Position numbers and translations under genes: made by a program. Source: Hydractinia symbiolongicarpus (lineage: Eukaryota; Cnidaria; Hydrozoa; Anthoathecata; Hydractiniidae). Taken from it: a stretch of 64,000 bases of DNA. The notes under the pieces were generated by a model that worked only from the letters and a program-made list of their open reading frames with translations, was not told the DNA's origin and did not search any database. This document shows positions 61,001 through 64,000 of this stretch, piece by piece (the first letter of the stretch is position 1; each line of letters opens with the position of its first letter). The stretch is taken from assembly GCF_029227915.1 (NCBI RefSeq), contig NC_079876.1, positions 20,462,001-20,526,000 on the forward strand, written 5' to 3'.

Positions 61001-64000
61001 GACTACGACGTTTCAAGTCGTTTTCCATCGGGCCATGGTCTTACAACGCAGTGAAATACGTGTAAAGGCCTCTAAGGACTGTTATATGGCCTTTTGCCGC
61101 CAAATAAAGGCCTTACACCTAAAACACGTGGTTCGACGTGCCTTAGCAGGTTACCATCGGTCTATTCCTTCCACTCTCAATGGACTACGACGTCTCAAGT
61201 CGATTTCCAACGCGCCATGGTCCTACAACATAGTGAATTACGTGTAGACGCCTCTAAGGGCTGTAATATGACCTTTTACCACCTAATAAAGGCTTTACAC
61301 GTAAATCACGTGGTTCGACGTGTCTGCACAGGTAACCATCGGTCTATTCCTACCACTCTCAATGGACTACGACGTCTTAAGACGCTTTCCATCGCGCCAT
61401 GGTCTTACAACGCAGTGAACTACGTGTAGAGTCCTCTTAGGGCTGTTATATGACCTTTTACCACCTAATAAAAGCCTTACACGTAAATCATGTGGTTCCA
61501 TGTGTTAGCCCAGGTAAACATCGGTCTATTCCATCTACACTCACTGGACTACGACGTTTCACGTCGTTTTCCATGGCGCCATGGTCTTACAACGCCTTGA
61601 AATACGTGTAAAGGCCTCTAAGGACTGTTATATGGCCTTTTGCCGCCTATTAAAGGCCTTACACCTAAAACACGTGGTTCGACGTGTCTGCGCCGGTTAC
61701 CATCGGTCTATTCCTTCCACTCTCAATGGACTACGACGTTTCAAGTCGCTTTCCATTGCGCCATTGTCTTACAACACTGTGAACTACATGTAAAGGCTTC
61801 TGAAGACTGTTATATGACCTTCTGACGCCTAATACAGGGTTTACACGCAAATCACGTGTTTCCACGTGCTTGCGCAGGTTACCATCGGTCTAGTCCTTGC
61901 TCTCTCAATGGACTGCGACGTCTCAAGTCCTTTTCCGGCGCGCCGTGGTCTTACAGCACAGTGAACTACGTGTAGAGGCCCCTAAGGACTGTTATATGGC
62001 CTTTTGCCGCCTAATAAAGGCCTTACACCTAAAACACGTGGTTCGACGTGTCTGCGCAGATTACCATCGGTCTATTCCTTCCACTCTCAATGGACTACGA
62101 CGTCTCAAGTCGATTTCCAACGCGCCATGGTCTTACAACATAGTGAACTACGTGTAGAGGCCTCTAAAGACTATTATATTTCCCTTTGCCACCTAACAAA
62201 GGTCCTACACGTAAATCACGTGGTTCCAGGAGCCTGCGCAGGTTACAATCGGTCTATTCCTTCCACTCTCAAAGGACTACGACGTCTCAAGTCGATTTCC
62301 AACGCGCCATGGTCTTACAACATAGTGAACTACGTGTAAAGGCTTCTGAAGACTGTTATATGACCTTCTGACGCCTAATAAAGGCTTTACACGTAATTCA
62401 CGTGGTTCGACGTGTCTGCGCAGGTAACCATCGGTCTATTCCTACCACTCTCAATGAACTACGACGTGTCAAGTCGTTTTCCGGCGCGCCATGGTCTCAC
62501 AACACAGTGAACTACCTGTAGAGGCCTCTAAGGCCTGGTATATGACCTTTTACCACCTAATAAAAGCGTTACACGTAAAACATGTGGTTCCATGTGTTAG
62601 CCCAGGTAAAAATCGGTCTATTCCTTCTACACTCACTGGACTACGACGTTTCAAGTCGTTTTCCATCGCGCCATGGTTTACAACGCAGTGAAATACGTGT
62701 AAAGGCCTCTAAGGACTGCTATATGGCCTTTTGCCCCCTAATAAAGGCCTTACACCTAAAACACGTGGTTCGACGTGTCTGCGCAGATTACAATCGGTCT
62801 ATTCCTTCCACTCTCAATGGACTACGACGTCTCAAGTCGATTTCCAACGCGCCATGGTCTTACAACATAGTGAACTACGTGTAAAGGCTTCTGAAGACTG
62901 TTATATGACCTTCTGACGCCTAATAAAGGCTTTACACGTAATTCACGTGGTTCGACGTGTCTGCGCAGGTAACCATCGGTCTATTCCTTCTACACTCACT
63001 GGACTACGACGTTTCAAGTCGTTTTCCATCGGGCCATGGTCTTACAACGCAGTGAAATACGTGTAAAGGCCTCTAAGGACTGTTATATCGCCTTTTGCCG
63101 CCTAATAAAGGCCTTACACCTAAAACACGTGGTTCGACGTGACTTAGCAGGTTACCATCGGTCTATTCCTTCCACTCTCAATGGACTACGACGTCTCAAG
63201 TCGATTTCCAATGCGCCATGGTCCTACAACATAGTGAATTACGTGTAGAGGCCTCTAAGGGCTGTTATATGACCTTTTACCACCTAATGAAGGCTTTACA
63301 CGTAAATCACGTGGTTCCACGTACTTCCGCAGGTTAACACCGGTCTATTCCTTCTGCACTCAATACACTACGACGTTTCAAGACATTTTCCATCGCGCCA
63401 TGGTCTTACAACGCAGTGAAATACGTGTAAAGGCCTCTAAGGACTGTTATATGGCCTTTTGCCGCCTAGTAAAGGCCTTACACGTAATTCACGTGGTTCG
63501 ACGTGTCTGCGCAGGTAACCATCGATCTATTCCTACCACTCTCAATGGACTACGACGTCTTAAGACGCTTTCCATCGCGCCATGGTCTTACAACGCAATG
63601 AACTACGTGTAGAGTCCTCTTAGGGCTGTTATATGACCTTTTACCACCTAATAAAAGCCTTACACGTGAATCACGTGGTTCCACGTACTTCCGCAGGTTA
63701 ACATCGGTCTATTCCTTCCACACTCAACGGACTACGATGTCTCAAGTCGTTTTCCGGCGCACCGTGGTCTTACAGCACAGTGAACTACGTGTAAAGTCCT
63801 CTAAGGACTGTTATATGGCCCTTTACCACCTAACAAAGGCCCTACACGTAAATCACGTGTTCCACGTGCTTGCGCAGTTTACCAGCAGTCCATTCCTTTC
63901 ACTCTCAATGGGCTACAACGTCTCAAGTTGTTTTCCATCACGCCATGGTCTCACAACACAGTAAACTACCTGTAGAGGCCTCTAAGGCCTGTTATATGAC
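55097..64000 (+). repeat. Super-HOR family D, unit 3, cut by the window end (>=8904 bp)
   Basis: Follows unit 2 with offset 7643 to about 57973. It then repeats 1637 bases of itself (see 56362-59163) and resumes the unit order with offset 8916 relative to unit 2 (59456, 59761, 60125, 60540 and 61035). Near 63737 it switches to monomers seen at 36080-36300 (CAGCAGTCCATTCC), so the end of the window probably approaches another boundary. Confidence 0.82.
56362..59163 (+). repeat. Internal duplication in family D unit 3 (1637 bp, second copy two monomers shorter)
   Basis: 56547 recurs at 58184 (offset 1637), while 57510 and 57602 recur at 58783 and 58875 (offset 1273). The second copy, 57999-59163, therefore lacks 364 bases (two monomers) near 58619. 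Neither unit 1 nor unit 2 has this duplication. Confidence 0.82.

Larger units (their letters stand above)
1..64000 (+). repeat. Satellite DNA array, ~182-bp monomer, ~352 head-to-tail copies
   Basis: The same landmarks (CCATGGTCTTACA, TACGTGTA, AGGCCTCTAA, ATCGGTCTATTCC) recur every 182 bases from one end of the window to the other, always in the same orientation. Following the ATG inside CCATGG as a ruler, nearly all intervals are exact multiples of 182, with occasional shifts of 1-3 bases explained by variant monomers, and one loss of 35 bases near 14623. No stretch longer than a few bases falls outside the repeat, so no gene, RNA gene or mobile element is embedded. Arrays with this organisation are typical of eukaryotic centromeric or pericentromeric heterochromatin; that location here is inferred, not seen. 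The monomer length is close to one nucleosome plus a short linker. I do not recognise the family. Confidence 0.97.

Noticed and set aside
41-63964. Over 200 small open reading frames (61-130 codons), mostly on the plus strand, with similar products
   Set aside because: All are phases of the satellite. 182 is not divisible by three, so the frame changes at each monomer; many begin with TTG; ends fall on the same repeat position; there is no ribosome-binding context, domain or codon structure. None is reported as a gene.
1-64000. CENP-B box (TTCG....A..CGGG pattern) or pJ-alpha type motif
   Set aside because: TTCGACGTGTCTGCG lacks the required A and CGGG positions, and TTCCTTTTACACTC agrees with pJ-alpha only over a short pyrimidine stretch.
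1-64000. CRISPR array
   Set aside because: The repeat is contiguous and 182 bp long with no unique spacers and no cas genes; variation is that of a satellite.
1-64000. Long terminal repeats, transposon ends or target-site duplications at HOR boundaries
   Set aside because: HOR boundaries fall at the same monomer phase on both sides with no extra bases, and no terminal inverted or long direct repeat apart from the satellite itself is present.
1-64000. Naming a host species from the repeat
   Set aside because: I do not recognise the monomer, and no gene or other marker is present; any species name would be a guess.

Overview
The window is a single uninterrupted satellite DNA array and I find no genes in it. 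From base 1 to base 64000 it is built of head-to-tail copies of a monomer of about 182 bp (about 352 copies), all in the same orientation. Long tandem arrays arranged in higher-order repeats (HORs) are typical of centromeric or other constitutive heterochromatin in eukaryotes, so I read the window as part of a eukaryotic centromere, pericentromere or comparable heterochromatic block. I do not recognise the family and cannot name the species. It does not look like primate alpha satellite, Arabidopsis CEN180 or the maize knob repeat as I know them. One monomer counted by hand (1056-1237) is 46.7% G+C and has 11 CpG against about 9.8 expected, so CpG is not depleted. Because 182 is not a multiple of three, the many small open frames (often 70, 80 or 111 codons) are by-products of the repeat. 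They change frame at every monomer boundary, many open only on TTG, and they stop at the same monomer position. || Layout. 1-7827: 12-monomer HOR of 2183 bp, two near-identical copies, one 13-monomer copy (2365 bp) and one partial copy. 7406-10052: 9-monomer HOR of 1639 bp, one full and one partial copy; its first bases overlap the end of the previous block. 10053-12336: local doubling of 364-bp dimers. 12337-14695: mosaic, including the only clearly truncated monomer of the window (35 bp lost at about 14623). 14696-17812: rearranged return of the first HOR family. 17813-25770: a 26-monomer unit of 4733 bp and a second related unit, carrying three copies of a roughly 2-kb module. 25771-28707: a more diverged segment related to the far right end. 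28708-34945: HOR units of 3092 bp (17 monomers) and 2183 bp (12 monomers) plus a partial one. 34946-38354: mosaic. 38355-64000: very long units of 9099 bp (about 50 monomers), 7643 bp (about 42 monomers) and at least 8904 bp. || What the monomer carries. Fixed positions hold several short palindromes and conserved boxes: TAGAGGCCTCTA at the chosen unit boundary; a CACGTG-centred site that in some monomers becomes CACGTGGTTCCACGTG followed directly by CCTGCGCAGG; ATCGGTCTATTCC; and CCATGG, sometimes preceded by GGCGCGCC. Monomer variants differ mainly in the right half of the CACGTG element and in the bases around it. These are the best candidates for protein-binding or hairpin-forming elements, but that is inference. 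|| Register bookkeeping with the CCATGG landmark accounts for essentially every deviation as a 1-3 bp variant or a whole-monomer gain or loss, apart from the single 35-bp deletion. There is no sign of a transposon or other foreign insertion. All HOR coordinates are my own alignment by eye, and boundaries may be off by tens of bases.
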